From Dipteronia dyeriana (Eukaryota; Streptophyta; Magnoliopsida; Sapindales; Sapindaceae), in NCBI GenBank assembly GCA_032871835.1, contig CM065303.1, positions 60,364,597 to 60,428,596 of the forward strand: a stretch of 64,000 bases of DNA, in the 5' to 3' direction. Made by a program: the position numbers and the translations under genes. The notes below the pieces were generated by a model that made no database searches, was not told where the DNA came from, and saw nothing but the letters and a program-made list of their open reading frames with translations. Shown here in pieces: positions 23,286 through 35,774 of this stretch. Position 1 is the first letter of the stretch. The number at the start of each line of letters is the position of its first letter.

Positions 23286-25022
23286 TAGAGGATTGGTATC
23301 AATACGACCAGAAAAAGAAGAACCTCAAAGGTATCAAGAACGTTGCACCCAAGATCTGAAACATCAGCAGCCAAGAAATGGGGCTAACCAAAAGGTTGTT
23401 CCTCCAACAACTTGGAATCTCAACCGTGAAAGTATCGTTTCGTTCCTGTCAGTCGAAAATTCACTGAAGGTAAGGAATCTTAAGCAACACCCTCAAAACC
23501 GCTACCTGGTAGGTCACAATCGGGTAGGTATCTCGTACCTCGGTAAATAGCCAAAAAGAGGATGAAGGAGAGATAGTAATGAAAAAGAAAGACAATGGAG
23601 ATGAGAGTTATACGAGGGTACTGTATTTATTGAGTATTAAACAACATGATTACAAAAATGGTGTAACAACGGAGATTTCTCCCTCTCTCTCTAACACAAT
23701 TGGAGATGGCGAATTTGTACGTGTTGTTAAGTGGCTATTTTCTCTATTGTGAAGATTCTCTAAAATGGCTAATTACTCTGTTCTAATTCCTGGTTGTTTT
23801 GTTACAGAAATCAAACCATGTCCCTCTCCGGATTTGAACATTGTATTTTTTACTCTTCAATCCTTACCAATCGAATCCCCATAATTTAGACTGAATGATT
23901 GGCCGTATTATCGGAATTGATTGGCATTGTAGAGGATGTCAAGTTACACAGGAATTACTTCTGTTGATTACGTCATGTTTCCGTTTGAGCGTAAATACGA
24001 ATCAAAGGCAAATCAGTTGACCTGTCAGGTCGCATTATGGCACTTCAATGGCTAAAGAGTCAACCGATTTATTCCACATTGCTTGGAGGAGAATTATGGC
24101 TCTGCATCCTAGCGGCGCGGTACCCTGATGTATCGATCTGCTAGTGTGGCGCTTGTCCTACCATGCTGGCATGCTGGCGCTTTCCTGGTGTCTTCCTTCT
24201 TGCTAGGCAGGTTGGATACATACCTCGGGTGAAAATTTTCTCTTTGGTCCCTCATCAAAAATAGTTATTAACAATTCCATCGCGGCCATGACACTAATAA
24301 AAAGACGGTGTCTAGCAACAGGATTCATGAAAACTGGCCTTAAGGATAAAAAATGTTATGACTGACTTAAACACGTCAAAGATTGGATATTCAATACTTC
24401 CGAAAGAAAAAACACGAAAGTCTGAAGAAGGCGAAGAAGAAGCACCAGAAAACCTAGAGATCTGGTTTGAAGAAATCTGGGCTTCAAGGTAATTTGCGTC
24501 TGGAATACTGAAGTGAAGAAAGTAAAGAATGTTCAACTTTAAACAAACCTAAATAGGGTGTTGAAACCCTAGAAAGAAAGGGGTGGGAATTTGAAATGAA
24601 AAGACGAGTGACATACTAATCAGTACATGGGTCGCGTCCCATTAATCCCTTTTGACGCATCAACCCATATGAGGACATGTGGCAAGGCTAGAAGACTTCA
24701 AGACGTCAAACGTCGCCATCAGAAGATTCTGGTTCAGGGAATGATTAAATTCAAACGGATATCATTAAGTTACGTTATCAATATTTTAAATTAATAAGGA
24801 ATCATAATTACTGCATTTATATGGTATATATAAAGAAAACAACAACCGTAAAAAGGGACTATCTTTAGTCAAAAAGTCGATTATGGAGGCTTAACTTGGT
24901 TGATTGCAGATTGCGAAATTTTTAAATACCATCTTGCAAAGTGAAAATTAACCAAGACACGTCTACTCAGAATAAAATGATAAAGAAACCAATGCACTCG
25001 GCTCAGGTATTTAAGGGGGTAT
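23286..25022. other. E1 region before the 3' LTR, with a foreign block
   Basis: From about 23290 to 24260 the sequence has no counterpart in E2 and looks inserted; it includes a CT-rich LTR-like portion (23640-23720), read more naturally on the minus strand, but no target duplication was found. From about 24310 the DNA resembles E2 again: ACATGTGGCAAG and ACGTCGCCATCA near 24674-24722 correspond to E2's ACACGTGTCAAG and ACGTCGCCATCA. It ends in the polypurine tract TTAAGGGGGTAT just before 25023. Confidence 0.5.
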
Positions 25023-25760
25023 TGTTGTACATGGTCTTCGCCAGGGTGACACATCATCTGCCAGCATATTCCAGTTGTGCCCCGTAAGTGAAGGTCCCAG
25101 AGATCAGCCGAAAAGGTGAACAACTGCACCTGCATTACTGGGCCATTTGGCACTAACACAACTTATGAAACGTCGAGCAAGACCGAGGGGAGCCGAACAA
25201 GAAAGCTTGTATACTCAGTCCTACTCGGTTGAAGTTCGAAAAAACCCCAATTAGGGTTTCTAACCCCTGTAAGGCCATGTAGTCATTAAAGACCATAATA
25301 ACTCCACAGATACACAACCACAGGGAAAAAGTCCAAAGAGGAAACAAACGCATCTTCTTCAAGATATCATTCTAAAACCGATTTCTTAGGATCAATTGCA
25401 TTGAATTGAGAATAACATTAAATAGGAAAGAGATTAATTCCAAAATCTTCAGCTGGCACGTCAAGATTCCAAACCCTAGCAGAATTGTGTATAAATACAC
25501 CTATAAAACACATCATATGGGCTGTGAGCATCTGATGGCAGAAAAAGATAGAGAGATCAAAAAACGTATTGTAATCTTTAAAACCTAATATTGGATTTGA
25601 CTTGGTTCCTTACTCAGCAGTCCGTGGATATTTCTTCGATAATTAGAGTTTTACCACGTATTCTCTTGTTCACTGTTATTATTGTCTTCATTGCATCTTT
25701 TTACAGGTTGCTTTAACTTGAATCGTTGACTCCTTGACCATTAAGAATTCACAGTGAACA
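25023..25760 (+). repeat. E1 3' LTR
   Basis: Starts TGTTGTACATGG after a polypurine tract and ends CAGTGAACA. Its downstream part (25595-25665) matches the E2 LTR around the blocks GGATTT-GCTTGGTT and TTTTACCACGTA, so both belong to one family, though overall similarity is low. A TATA-like GTATAAATACACC lies near 25490. There is no partner 5' LTR in the window. Confidence 0.75.
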
Positions 25761-26601
25761 CCCATATTTTCTCAATGGGAAATTTAGTTTCAAGTCGGTT
25801 AAGTATGTTTGACCATCTACATATTAGGAAATTATGAAAAGAGTTGGTTTTTTTGAATTTGAAAATAAATTAGAAGGAGAATATATATAAAAACTTATAA
25901 AAATCTTATAAAGATATAAGTTCATTTATTATTTAATTTACTATGTCACTTCACACAACTGTTTCACTATTTGCATAGATACACACACTTTTCACTATTT
26001 GCATAGAGGTAGTCTGAAAATCCTCGTACTTTGTACCCGTTTAGAAAAGCTTTTTTACTGGTTCAAAGAGAATTATTTAAAAAATTAATTAATTAAAAAA
26101 ACTTTTTTTAAAAAATATTGTATCATTTGGTTGTCACTCAATAAAGATTTTGTATAATTAAAAAAGTTATTTTACGTATACCGGGAAAAACTCAAATTTA
26201 AAGATTTTTCAAGTATATATTTTTTTAAAAAAATTAAAAACACTAAAATGTCTTATATAACTCTATCATTTAATTTTTCTCTACTTTAAAATATCTACCG
26301 GTAAAATATCTACTTCAAGAAGCTATCCCAAATGGATCCTTAATTGTTTTCGATGTGTATTGGTGTATGTGATCAAATGGAAAATAACCCGTGAACACAA
26401 CTAGGGTTTGAAGGGTATTTAATGTAGTTATAATAATAATTTGAAGTATAAAACATGATTTGAGTATAGACATGATGTTCAGTTTAATAGGTGAACAAGA
26501 AAAGAAAAAGTATGTTATATAAACAATATGAGTACAAATTGTCAAATAAAAAGATAAAATGAAATTGGCCAAGTAGTTTTCCATCATATTTACACCATGA
26601 G
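25761..26601. other. AT-rich intergenic DNA
   Basis: No coding frame. A weak inverted-repeat pair (about 26024-26050 and 26315-26340, GTACCCGTTTAGAAAAGCTT against AAGCTATCCCAAATGGATCC) suggests a decayed Tourist-like MITE, but no target duplication is clear. Tandem CACTATTTGCATAGA words sit at 25966-26007. Confidence 0.35.
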
Positions 26602-26685
26602 CCTGTAAGTAATGGTGTAAAAATGGACTGGCCCGGCCCATTAGGCACGGCCTGACCGGGTCCGTTTTCGAAAACGGGTCAAGCC

Positions 26686-29600
26686 TAGACATGACCACTG
26701 TTCGGTTCGAACCATGGAACCGAACCGTAACGGTGTGAAAAGAACCGTAACCGTAACCGTAACCGGAATCGGAACCGTGGAACCGGTTTCAGAACCGTAA
26801 CCGTAACCGTAACCGGGGGGTCGGGGGGTCGGCGGTTCGGTTCCGGTTCCTTTTCTTGAAAAACCGGCCAGAAACCGACGGTTCTGTCCCGGTTCAGGAA
26901 CCGCCGGTTCCTGGCCTTTATTTTAAAAAAAAAAAAATTTAAAAAAAAAAACAGTTGTTGGGCTCCAACGGCTCACAAAAAAAATTTCTTTTCCCCTTTA
27001 ATTCTTTAGTTTCTATAAATACCCCCCTAATTCATTTCTTATCATACAATTGCTCTCTCAAATCTCAATTCTCCTAATTCTCTTCAATTAGTCAATTATT
27101 TATTTGTTTATATTTAGTGTATTACAATTATTATTTTTTAAAATCATTTTAAAATCCTTGTCAACAATTTTTATCTTAATTTTTTTGAAGAGTTTATTTA
27201 CAAATTATTTTTTTCGATGGCAAGTGGAAGTGGAAGTGGAAGTTGAGTAAGAGATATTCCACCAAGGCATTCCGTTTCCAGGACCGGTAAGGGTCGTATG
27301 TCGGAGCCGGATCCGGTCCAACCGGATAATATCGGTTTTGATGACACCGCTTACCATGAGTTCCTACAACGGCAAGTCTATCTTGAATCTCTAAACTATC
27401 CAATCAATCCAAATCCCCCTTTAATAATTTCTGAACCCAATTCTAGCCAGCCTAGCGCCCCTGGGCCTAGCCCTGGTAATATGACAAGCCAATCAGAAAA
27501 TATACCCGATTTTGCTGTAGATCCAAATTTTGAAGAGCCGGCATAGAAGGATAAGAAGCATCTCAAATCTGATCTATTCGTTCTCCACATGAAGAAAGTT
27601 ACGAAACCGAATGGAACATGTTGGGCGGTGTGCAATTACTGCCCTAAAGAATACAAGTGGACTAAATCTGGAGGATACGACACATATAGGAAGCATATTA
27701 CGACCAGTCATCCAGCAGAACTTGCCAATGGGAATGCACAATCTCAAATTTTCAGGTTTTCTACCCCTGACACTCAATTATTTAAATATAGTGATCAAGC
27801 TAATAGAGAAGAATTAGCTAGGATGGTAGCTGTAGAACATTTACCTTTTAGTTTTAGTGAAAAAGTTGGTTTTATTAAATATTGTCATAAAGCATTAAAT
27901 CTTGCTGCATGTTGTGTCCCTAGGACCACTCTCACGCGTACAATGTATGATATTTATAAAAAGGAAAAAAGGATTTAAAAAAAAATATTTTGCGAACTAT
28001 ATAGGTCGTGTTTCCGTATGTGCTGATATATAGACTGACCATTGGCGAATGCATTCATACTTAGGTGTAACTTGTCATTATATGGACAAAGCATGGACAA
28101 TACAAAAAAGAATTCTTGCATTTAGAGTTTTTGATGATGCACATACTGCTGATAATATTTATAAAAATATGAAAATCATTTTTGAAGAGTATAAAATTGA
28201 AAGCAAAATTTTTTCAATTGGTTTTGATAATGCTTCTAATAATACAGCAGTTATTCCTGCTTTAATTGAATTATGCAAGCCTTATTTTAATAGTAAATTT
28301 TTTCATCAAAGATGTGCTTGCCATGTTTTAAATTTATGCTTTCAAAAAGGTTTGAAAATTCTTCAAACTTTTATTAAACCCATTAAAGATGCCCTCTCAT
28401 ATTTGTGGAAACATCCTAATGTTATGAAAGCATGGGTAGGATTTTGTAAACAGGCAGGTAGACATCCCATTAGATTTTCTCGTGATGTTCCAACACGTTG
28501 GAACTCTACTTATAAATTGCTTTGTGAAATTTATGAATATAGGGATTTATTAGTTTCTTTTATGCAATATAATGTTAGTCAAATCAATCTTTATGCACAC
28601 CATTGGGATGTTTGTACAAAAAATTGTAATTTGTTAAAAGTTTTTAATAGTGCTACTAACAATTTATCAAGTATTTATTATCCTACTACTCAATTATTTA
28701 TTATTGAGGGTTGTAATATTGATGGTGTATTTGCTGACTGTTCATCTGATATACAATTACAGGCATGCATTGAAGCTATGAAAAAAAAATGTTTAGACTA
28801 TTATAGAGAGTTTCCAACTATTTACCTGCTTGCGTTGTGTTTTGACTCACGTTGTAAACTAGATGCATTGACAGATTATTTAACTCTTTATTATAAATGT
28901 TTAGGTATACAATTAGAAATTAATACTTATTGTGCTGCAATTAAGATATTATTTTATCAGTTATATGATGAATATCGTAGAATTTATGGTCCATCATTAA
29001 ACATTAGTGTTTCACAAAATGAAAATGTCTCTCAAACTCGATCTTCTGGAGTGTTGGGGGCAGGGTCTGCACTTTTATCCCAAAAGATCAAAAGATTGCG
29101 AGGTTCTTCTTCTTCTTCATCAAGTCCGATCTTGTATGATGAGATAGAAACTTATCATAGTACCAATTTTGAGTTTATAGGAGACGATGATGTGGATAAA
29201 TTTGATATTCTACATTGGTGGAGAGAACATGAAAAGCACTTCTCAATCTTGTCTATAATAGCCAAACAGATTCTTGCAACACCGGTTTCTACAGTGGCTG
29301 TGGAACAAGAGTTTAGCGCGGGTGGAAATATTTTGGACGCAAGACGGTCGCTTTTGAGTCTAGAATCAATTCAAGTCCAAGTGTGTGTTGATGATTGGAC
29401 AAAGGCTGGATATAGACAACAAGAAATAGAGCCAGAAGTTATTTATGATTTCTTCGATGATGATCACACCACCGGCACCGGAACGGATGGCAGCGATTAG
29501 TTACAGACTTACAAAATTACATATGTAAAAGACAATAAAATGTAAAAGAACTACGTGGTCTTTGATTCCTCTAAACCCCGAGTCCGAGAGGATACGTAGG

Positions 29601-29943
29601 CAACTTAATTTTGGTACAAATTAAGTGCAAGACCAATTTTTTAAGTTTTTAGTTTTATACATTTATTTCAATTTATGTATTTAGTATTATTTTTTTAAAT
29701 TTTAATTTCGGCTTACGGCCTTACACAATAAAATTCATTTACAAGTTCATATTATTACATGTCTTATGTTTTCGTATTTTTTAAAAAATGAGTATAAATT
29801 TATAATAAGAAACAAGAAAAAAAAAAAAGGAATCGAACCGGCCGAACCGGAACCGCGGTTCCACAGTTTCGGTTCCGGTTCCGGTTCTGGCTCCTTCCAA
29901 AACCGGAACCACCGGTTCCGAACCGGAACCGGGGTCATGTCTA
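26686..29943 (+). mobile_element. Inner hAT transposon with transposase remnant
   Basis: The ends share TAGACATGACC as inverted repeats (26686-26696 and 29933-29943). The flanking octamers are GTCAAGCC (26678-26685) and GTCGGGCC (29944-29951), an 8-bp duplication with two later changes. Subterminal regions are packed with AACCGTAACCGT-type repeats on the left and GGTTCCGGTTCC-type on the right, likely transposase-binding sites by analogy with other hATs. The interior holds a hAT transposase pseudogene. At 3258 bp it is close to the size of an autonomous element. Confidence 0.85.
27217..29500 (+). pseudogene. hAT transposase (BED finger, RNase H-like core, hATC)
   Basis: The likely start is ATG 27217 (MASGSGSGS). 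Domains in order: a proline-rich N-terminus; a BED-type zinc finger (CNYC at about 27630, with HITTSH as the His pair); a catalytic RNase H-like core with the GFDNASNN Asp motif, CHVLNLC and TRWNSTYKLL (28049-28700); and a C-terminal hATC dimerisation domain (LHWWREHEKHFSILS, ILATPVSTVAVEQEFSAGG). Lesions: TGA at 27244, TAG at 27544, TAA at 27976 with a one-base frameshift in the poly-A run, and TAG at 28031 where a Trp is expected in the first catalytic motif. Downstream 483 codons are open. It resembles RICESLEEPER-like plant transposases. Confidence 0.9.
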
Positions 29944-30318
29944 GTCGGGCCTGGTCTGGCATGCAAGGTTGTGCGTGCCAGATCAGGCCCAACCCGTTTC
30001 TGAAAACTGAGGCTCGACACGGCCGGTCCGCGTGCCTGGTCCGGCGGGTCGATCCATGGAATGTGAATTTAAAAAAAAAAAAAACTGGTTGATGTCACGG
30101 GTCGGTCCAGTGGCTTGGCACGCCGCTAGGCAGGCCGGTCCAGGGGTCTGGCACGCCGGCTGGGCGGGCCGGCCGGCCCGGCACGCTGCCTGCCACGGAC
30201 TGGGCCTCGGCCTGGTCCGCTTCCTTCACGTGCCGTGCTTGGCACGACCCGTGAGATTAGTGGACCGGCCGAACCAGCCTGTCTTGGACCGATCCATTAT
30301 TACACCACTACCTGTAAG

Positions 30319-30784
30319 GCTGGGTTCGAGTTTTTCTCATTCCCTAAATCTTAAATTATTGTAATATTTAAAATGAATTAAAAACAACAAATTTTCTAAT
30401 AGAAAGAGAGATGGAAATGAAAGGGTTCATCACAACTAGGGCCATTTGGCCAACCTAAGTAGATCTTGTGGGCCATGTGCATGTAACTGCGCTATTAATT
30501 ATGCTACCATGCTGTATAACGTGTGTTTATATCAACTTTTAGTATTTTACTCCTTTTTTATATATAATATTGTGTCAAAATTTATAACCTTAACCACTAA
30601 ATTTCTTTGTTTTCACATTATTTGTCGAATTTTATTTTTACTAATTGAATTTATATAATTATATCAATTCAGGCATGACATATTTAATTAACTAGCACAC
30701 TAAAATCATATTCAAATTTTTTTCAAAAAAAAAAACAGCATTCATATTTGTTAGACCATGTTTTTTAAAAACAATATTCATATT
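30319..30784. other. AT-rich intergenic DNA
   Basis: No gene seen. A 22-bp word ending in TTGTTAGACCA occurs twice (about 30739-30760 and 30777-30794), a short local duplication at the edge of the next transposon. Confidence 0.4.
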
Positions 30785-30792
30785 TGTTAGAC

Positions 30793-31184
30793 CAGAGACG
30801 AAGGCAAAGGGGGACCCATAGGGGTCATGACCCCAATAAAAATTCAACGGGATGTTTATTATAAGTAAATTGACTCTGCTGTATAAATATGGTAATTGCA
30901 ACTTGGCCCTTCCACTTTATTAATAGTATAACTTTCTCTCGTTTTTTTCAAGACAAAATCAACCCCTTTCATTATTTTTATTACTTATGATTTCATACAT
31001 TATTTCCTAATCTAGTTTATATATAAGTTTAACTACTACATATTTACTGTATAGTTATATGGCTAATTTTCAATCATTGGATTTCAATCTAAATGTCTAC
31101 AAAATTAAAGATTTGAAAATTTACAAGAAATTAAAACTAAAAAGTAAATAATATCCACTTGTAATTACTCTCGTATATAGTAGC

Positions 31185-31242
<58 letters not shown>

Positions 31243-32051
31243 ATATATGTATGTATATGTATATATAAATATGTTTTTTTTATTAGGTACTCATCATAAA
31301 AAATTAAGATTTTCTTTACTATTTTATTATATAATATCCACCTTGTTTTGAGATGATTATTATTGTTTACTCTACATAGTTTGTTAACTCGTAAGTTTTT
31401 GATTTGAATGTTAAATATTATTTTTATAAACGTCCAAGATTTTAGGTTTGAGATTATAAATTAATAAATAATTTTATGTTTCAAGCTTGTGTTATTATAT
31501 ATTTATTATTTGGTTCGGTTGTTGATAAATTTATTTTATTCGTTTGTTATTTAAATTTGTTCTAAAATATTTTTAAGTTAATTTGGCTTGACAAAAATAT
31601 TATAAAGTTAAATTATAAGTGTATAAATACTTATTTTTTAAATATATTAATGGTACAGTGTTATTTTAAATATTTTATATGAATTTTATATTTATTAATT
31701 TGGAACTATTGAAATAGCCATTTCATCCATGTAACAAGATAGAAGATCATTTTCTTACAAATTCTTTAATTATGTACGGTAAAATAGAAATCACAAAGAA
31801 ATTTAAATAAATTTGATTATAAATGATTTTTCGGATACAAAATAAAGTCAACTTCCATTTTGATTCTTAAAGTTAGTGTCATTATTATTATTATTGTTGT
31901 TGTTGTTGTTGTTGTTATTATTATTTTGAATCATTATCTTAAAGACTAAAAGACATTACATTTTTGTAGATTAATATATTTTTCACACGTGACATTTAGT
32001 ATTATTGTCTATCCTGACCCCCTTAAAGCCAAAATCCTGGTTCGGCCCTTA
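30793..32051. mobile_element. hAT-like non-autonomous element, 1259 bp
   Basis: Bounded by the perfect octamer TGTTAGAC (30785-30792 and 32052-32059). The ends CAGAGACGAAGGCAAAGG and, reversed, TAAGGGCCGAACCAGGAT are weakly inverted-repeat and of the CAGGGGCGAAGCCAGG type common to plant hAT elements. The interior is AT-rich, non-coding, with a TA microsatellite at 31191-31239 and a TTA/TTG run near 31880-31925. Alternative boundary registers shifted by one or two bases are possible, because the flanking repeat extends to GTTAGACCA. Confidence 0.7.
31191..31239. repeat. TA microsatellite
   Basis: About 24 uninterrupted TA units inside the hAT-like element. Confidence 0.95.
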
Positions 32052-32059
32052 TGTTAGAC

Positions 32060-33006
32060 CATGAAATTTGGTTGATGCCACATGTCTATTTAATGTTGTA
32101 GGGTTCTAATGAAAGCCCAAATTGCAAGCCACAAAACCCATGATCCATCATAATCTTATTAAAGAAGGTTGGATTGACAATTGGACCTCTCGGTCCAATC
32201 ATGGTTGTAGTTATATATTCGAACCAATGGCTCATATTTTGGTTCATAAGTTTAGACCTGTCGGACCAAGTTCAGCCTCTTGGGAAAAACTATGTTTAAT
32301 ATGAAGAAAATAAAATAGAAAAGATAGAAAGATTTAGAGGGATAAAAAAGATAAGAAAAAAAAAAAGAAAATAATTTTTTCTTGAGTTATTTAGTAAACA
32401 GGAAAGAAAGAAGATTAGATGGAAAATCTTCTTTATCAATTTTACTATTTTACCCTTATATTATAGTTTATATATTATATATTTTTATATTTAATAAATA
32501 AATATAATTTAAATAATATTGAATCCAACTTTTTTTTTTTATAAAATGACTTCGAACTTTGTAACCTATTTTATATATATATATATTAATACATTATGAT
32601 TTACAAAGTTATTTTAAAAAATAAATTTTAAGCAAATTAAAAAAATAAACAAATTTGTAATTTTAGTTAACCTAAAAACCAATCTTCTTTTCCTCTCCAT
32701 TTTCCTCCCGTTTTGGGAGGATTAAAATTCATGAATCTCACTCATCCATTTTTCCTTCCACTTTTCATTTCCTTTCATTTTTCTTTCCATACCAAACTCT
32801 TCCCTCCACCATTTTCATCTCCCTCTTCCCTCCACCATTTTCTTTCGTCTCCCTTTTTCTTCTTACCAAACATACCCTAATACTCAATTAGGTTTAACTA
32901 ACGGCTCTGGTTTAAACTCTATAAGGCTCAAATATGTTATCCGAGCAGAGAAGAAGTCCTCGTATTAGTAAAAACTTCTCAAATTGTATAAAACCTATTG
33001 GTCTTA
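32060..33006. other. AT-rich intergenic DNA
   Basis: No gene recognised on either strand. Contains homopolymer and CT-rich stretches (32690-32880). Confidence 0.5.
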
Positions 33007-33009
33007 TTA

Positions 33010-33447
33010 GAGCATCTCCAATGTAAATATGTATTTTTGAGTTTCTAAATGGTGTCACATCAGCATTTCTATTTATTATGGGCCCACTTTAAAAAAAATT
33101 AGAGAAATGCATATTCACATCTCCAATACAATTATATAAAGTCAAATATGCATCTATTTTATGATCAATCATAATAAAACAATTATTACATTCTCTCTCA
33201 TCTTTTATTTTACAATTAAATGAGTTTTAATATTATTGGTTGAATGAGTTAGAAATCCTACTCAGCATTTCTATGAGAGTTTCTACAATTAGAAACTCAA
33301 CTTCATAATTTTTAACTTTTTGTTTGACACATCATCTCCATATTAAAATTAGATAATTGCATTGAAGAGAGTTTTTCTAACTTTTTAACTATCTATCATA
33401 TGTATCAATCAATTTTCTTTAAATACATATTTACATCGGATATGCTC
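33010..33447. mobile_element. Tourist-like (PIF/Harbinger) MITE, 438 bp
   Basis: The left end GAGCATCTCCAATGTAAATA and the reversed right end GAGCATATCCGATGTAAATA match at 18 of 20 bases, continuing to about 27 bp. The flanks are TTA on both sides (33007-33009 and 33448-33450), the target duplication of PIF/Harbinger elements. No coding capacity. Confidence 0.85.
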
Positions 33448-33450
33448 TTA

Positions 33451-35766
33451 TCCCTTGACTAAGATAAAATATTATCACGAGTCTCTGATTTAGCGTAGCC
33501 AGACAGGGCCAGAAACCTTAGTTGGGCAAGTGGGAGACATACATGTCAATCAACTAGTTGTGCATTGGTACCAAAGCAACACGTTTCAATCAACCAAGAT
33601 CTCACAAAAAATAGGCACTTGATTAGTTAAGCATTAGTCTAAAGGCCCAAAACACAAGAGTGTTAACCATTAAAGCTTTTGAGAGGATTGGAAGCCCTTT
33701 TGAGATCCAAAAGCCACTTTTGTAGTTGTTTGGGTAAAAAAAGAGAAGAGCTTCTTGCCTTGCCTTTGGAAGCTCTTTTACGATGCTTCTCTTGGAATGG
33801 CTTCCAGGAAGCCAAATAAACAGTTAAATGAAACTTTTAGATTGCCAATTATACACTCATTAGTATAAATAACAAGCTTATAATTCCAATTGTATCCAGA
33901 ATCCAATTCCAATTGAAAGCGCTCATAACCATCTTTCTCTCATCTCTCTCTCTCGTCCAATCTCATCTCTCTCACTCATTCAACAAAATTAAACCCATAA
34001 ACCGAACATCTATCTCTAAAACTCTGTAATCCAATTGAAATTTAGTTCTTTTGCGTTAATGGGTTGTCCTTTTTGGAGCATCTGAGGTCGGGATTTGATC
34101 TCAATTTTGATGGGTTTTTGTTTTATCAGATTCATGCATTTGGATTATTTATTTTTTAATTTTTGGTTTTGGTTTTGGTTTTGTTGAATTTGGAGTGGGT
34201 GGGTCGTGAATGTGCGAGATTTGAGATTTGGGATTTTCTTTCATTTGGATTTGATCTACTGTTTTGTGCCTTTTGGTTTGGTAAAATTCAATCAAACCTG
34301 AGAATTTTAACTGACTTTCTTTGATTTAGTTAGTTTTACAATGCTTAGATTTGTCTCCAGTTTATCATCAAATTGCAATTATTTGCTTAGATGGAGTTTG
34401 ATTTTTCTTGTGTTGAAGTGAGTTTAAAGTTCATATGATTGGATTGATAATTGATCTGCATTTGATCTGGATTTGGATGATGTTGGAATTCTCAGTTTGG
34501 CTTGTGTTCTGTTATTTTGCAGGAGGTTTAATGTTTTGAAATATGCTCCAATAGATGTTGTTGCTGATGTGAAGTCTGAACGAGTAAGGACTAACATGAC
34601 TTCTGGGTTCGATTGTGGTGATGAGAGGGTTTTCGGGTTCGATTTTGGTTGTGGAAGGGGTTTCTGGATTCGAATGGGCAGCGGAGCTAGGTTCGACGGT
34701 GAAGTTGGGTTAGGGGAGCTGGGTTCTGTGACGACTGTGTGCTGGATTTGGTGGTGGTGGTTGGGAGGTGCTAGATCTGTTTTAGTTCTAGGTTGTGTGG
34801 ATTTGGTGTTAGGTTCTGGAAATGGATTTGGTCGAATATGTGTTTGATCGAATATGTTGAATATAATTTTTTTAAAAATTTGATGGTTTTTTTTACCAAT
34901 TTAATTGTTTTATTTTAAAAAAATGGTAATAAAAACTATTATGGAGATCTTTTGTGGGCAAGTTAAGGGCAAAATTGTTCTGGCAAGTCCCATATTCATT
35001 TTAAGGGTATGATTAGAGAACTAAATTTCCGGAGATGGTAATATGATTTAAAAGAATGTTATATTATCCCATATGAAATTGTATATATTACTTATTCTAA
35101 TTAAGGTAAAATATGTTACAACATTATAATTAGAAGTGATTTTAATTAATTAAAATCAAACAAGTTTAAAAGCTCCTCTTTAAAGGTAAAAAAGTCATAT
35201 CATAATTGGAAAATATTTTAAAATATTAAACCAAATGGTTTTAAAAGTTCTTCATGATATAAAAGCTCTTTTGAATTATGCCATCAAAACAGTAATCTAA
35301 AAGCTTAGGTTTTTATTTCTCTTTTTCTACTGATAAAAGCTAAAAATAAAAGTTATCTCAAATGGACCATACTTCCCTTATAAATAAGTAGGATATGTTT
35401 CACTAAACAGTTACAATTTCAACTCTACTATATCATCTTTCTGGAAGAGTCTTGAGTGCATCCGATATACCATACATCTCCCACCTTGATGCTGTCACTA
35501 CGTCAATAAAGTTACAGATATGGCAACATCAGTGAATGCATGATATAGTTGTTGACGTGACAGTATCAGGATAAGAAATGCATCATGTATCATGTTGCAC
35601 CCAAGTTTTAGTCTCAGTATAAATGCCGACTACCAATAATCTCTATGCCTTTTCCTCTTTCGCAGCTTTAGTCCGAGAAGATCTAAATGATTTGAGTGGT
35701 CCAACAACCACATAATCGTATAACACCCACAAAATGCATGTCTAGTCAGCATTTATGCGGTAAATA
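33451..35766. other. Intergenic DNA with possible degraded element
   Basis: The stretch 33900-34860 is GC-richer, with CTCTCTCTC leader-like DNA, a GT-rich intron-like part and an ORF (34473-34847) without recognisable domains; it could be a captured gene fragment. Near both sides (about 33700 and 35365) CC-TTTGAGAT words stand in inverted orientation, hinting at a PIF/Harbinger-like element of about 1.65 kb, but no target duplication is clear. No host gene is supported. Confidence 0.35.
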
Positions 35767-35774
35767 GTCAGTTT

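Larger units (their letters stand above)
1685..25760 (+). mobile_element. Ty3/gypsy retrotransposon E1, Tat-like, split by two insertions
   Basis: The pieces of this element read in the right order on one strand: gag (1685-2571), protease (4575-5249), RT (from 16734), RNase H, second RNase H, integrase (to about 19771), an antisense gene (20596-23285), a polypurine tract (near 25010-25021) and a 3' LTR (25023-25760). The gaps are a solo LTR (2572-4574) and the complete element E2 (5250-16733), each with a 5-bp target duplication. The 5' LTR, primer-binding site and gag start are missing. Stops and frameshifts occur in every domain, so it is dead. Two RNase H domains plus a downstream antisense ORF place it in the Tat lineage (inference from known lineage architecture). 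Confidence 0.85.
26610..30310. mobile_element. Non-autonomous hAT element hosting a second hAT
   Basis: Terminal inverted repeats TAATGGTGTAAAAATGGA (left) and TAGTGGTGTAATAATGGA (reverse complement of the right) are flanked by a perfect 8-bp duplication CCTGTAAG (26602-26609 and 30311-30318). Eight-base duplications and TAG/CAG-type ends define hAT elements. Without the inner element it is only about 435 bp, with GC-rich GGCCCGGCC-type and GGCACGCCG-type subterminal repeats and no coding capacity. Its neighbours are AT-rich, so the composition contrast is strong. Confidence 0.88.

Noticed and set aside
29766..30364. Overlapping ORFs on both strands across the right ends of the two hAT elements
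   Set aside because: They arise from GC-rich subterminal repeats (GGTTCCGG, GGCACGCC) that lack stops, not from protein-coding selection.
34473..34847. 124-codon ORF rich in Gly, Val and Cys
   Set aside because: Composition follows GT-rich DNA; no conserved motif or splice-linked neighbour. Could be part of a captured fragment, but a gene is not supported.
33690..35380. Possible 1.65-kb PIF/Harbinger-like element
   Set aside because: Short inverted words at both sides but no convincing terminal repeat or TTA duplication.
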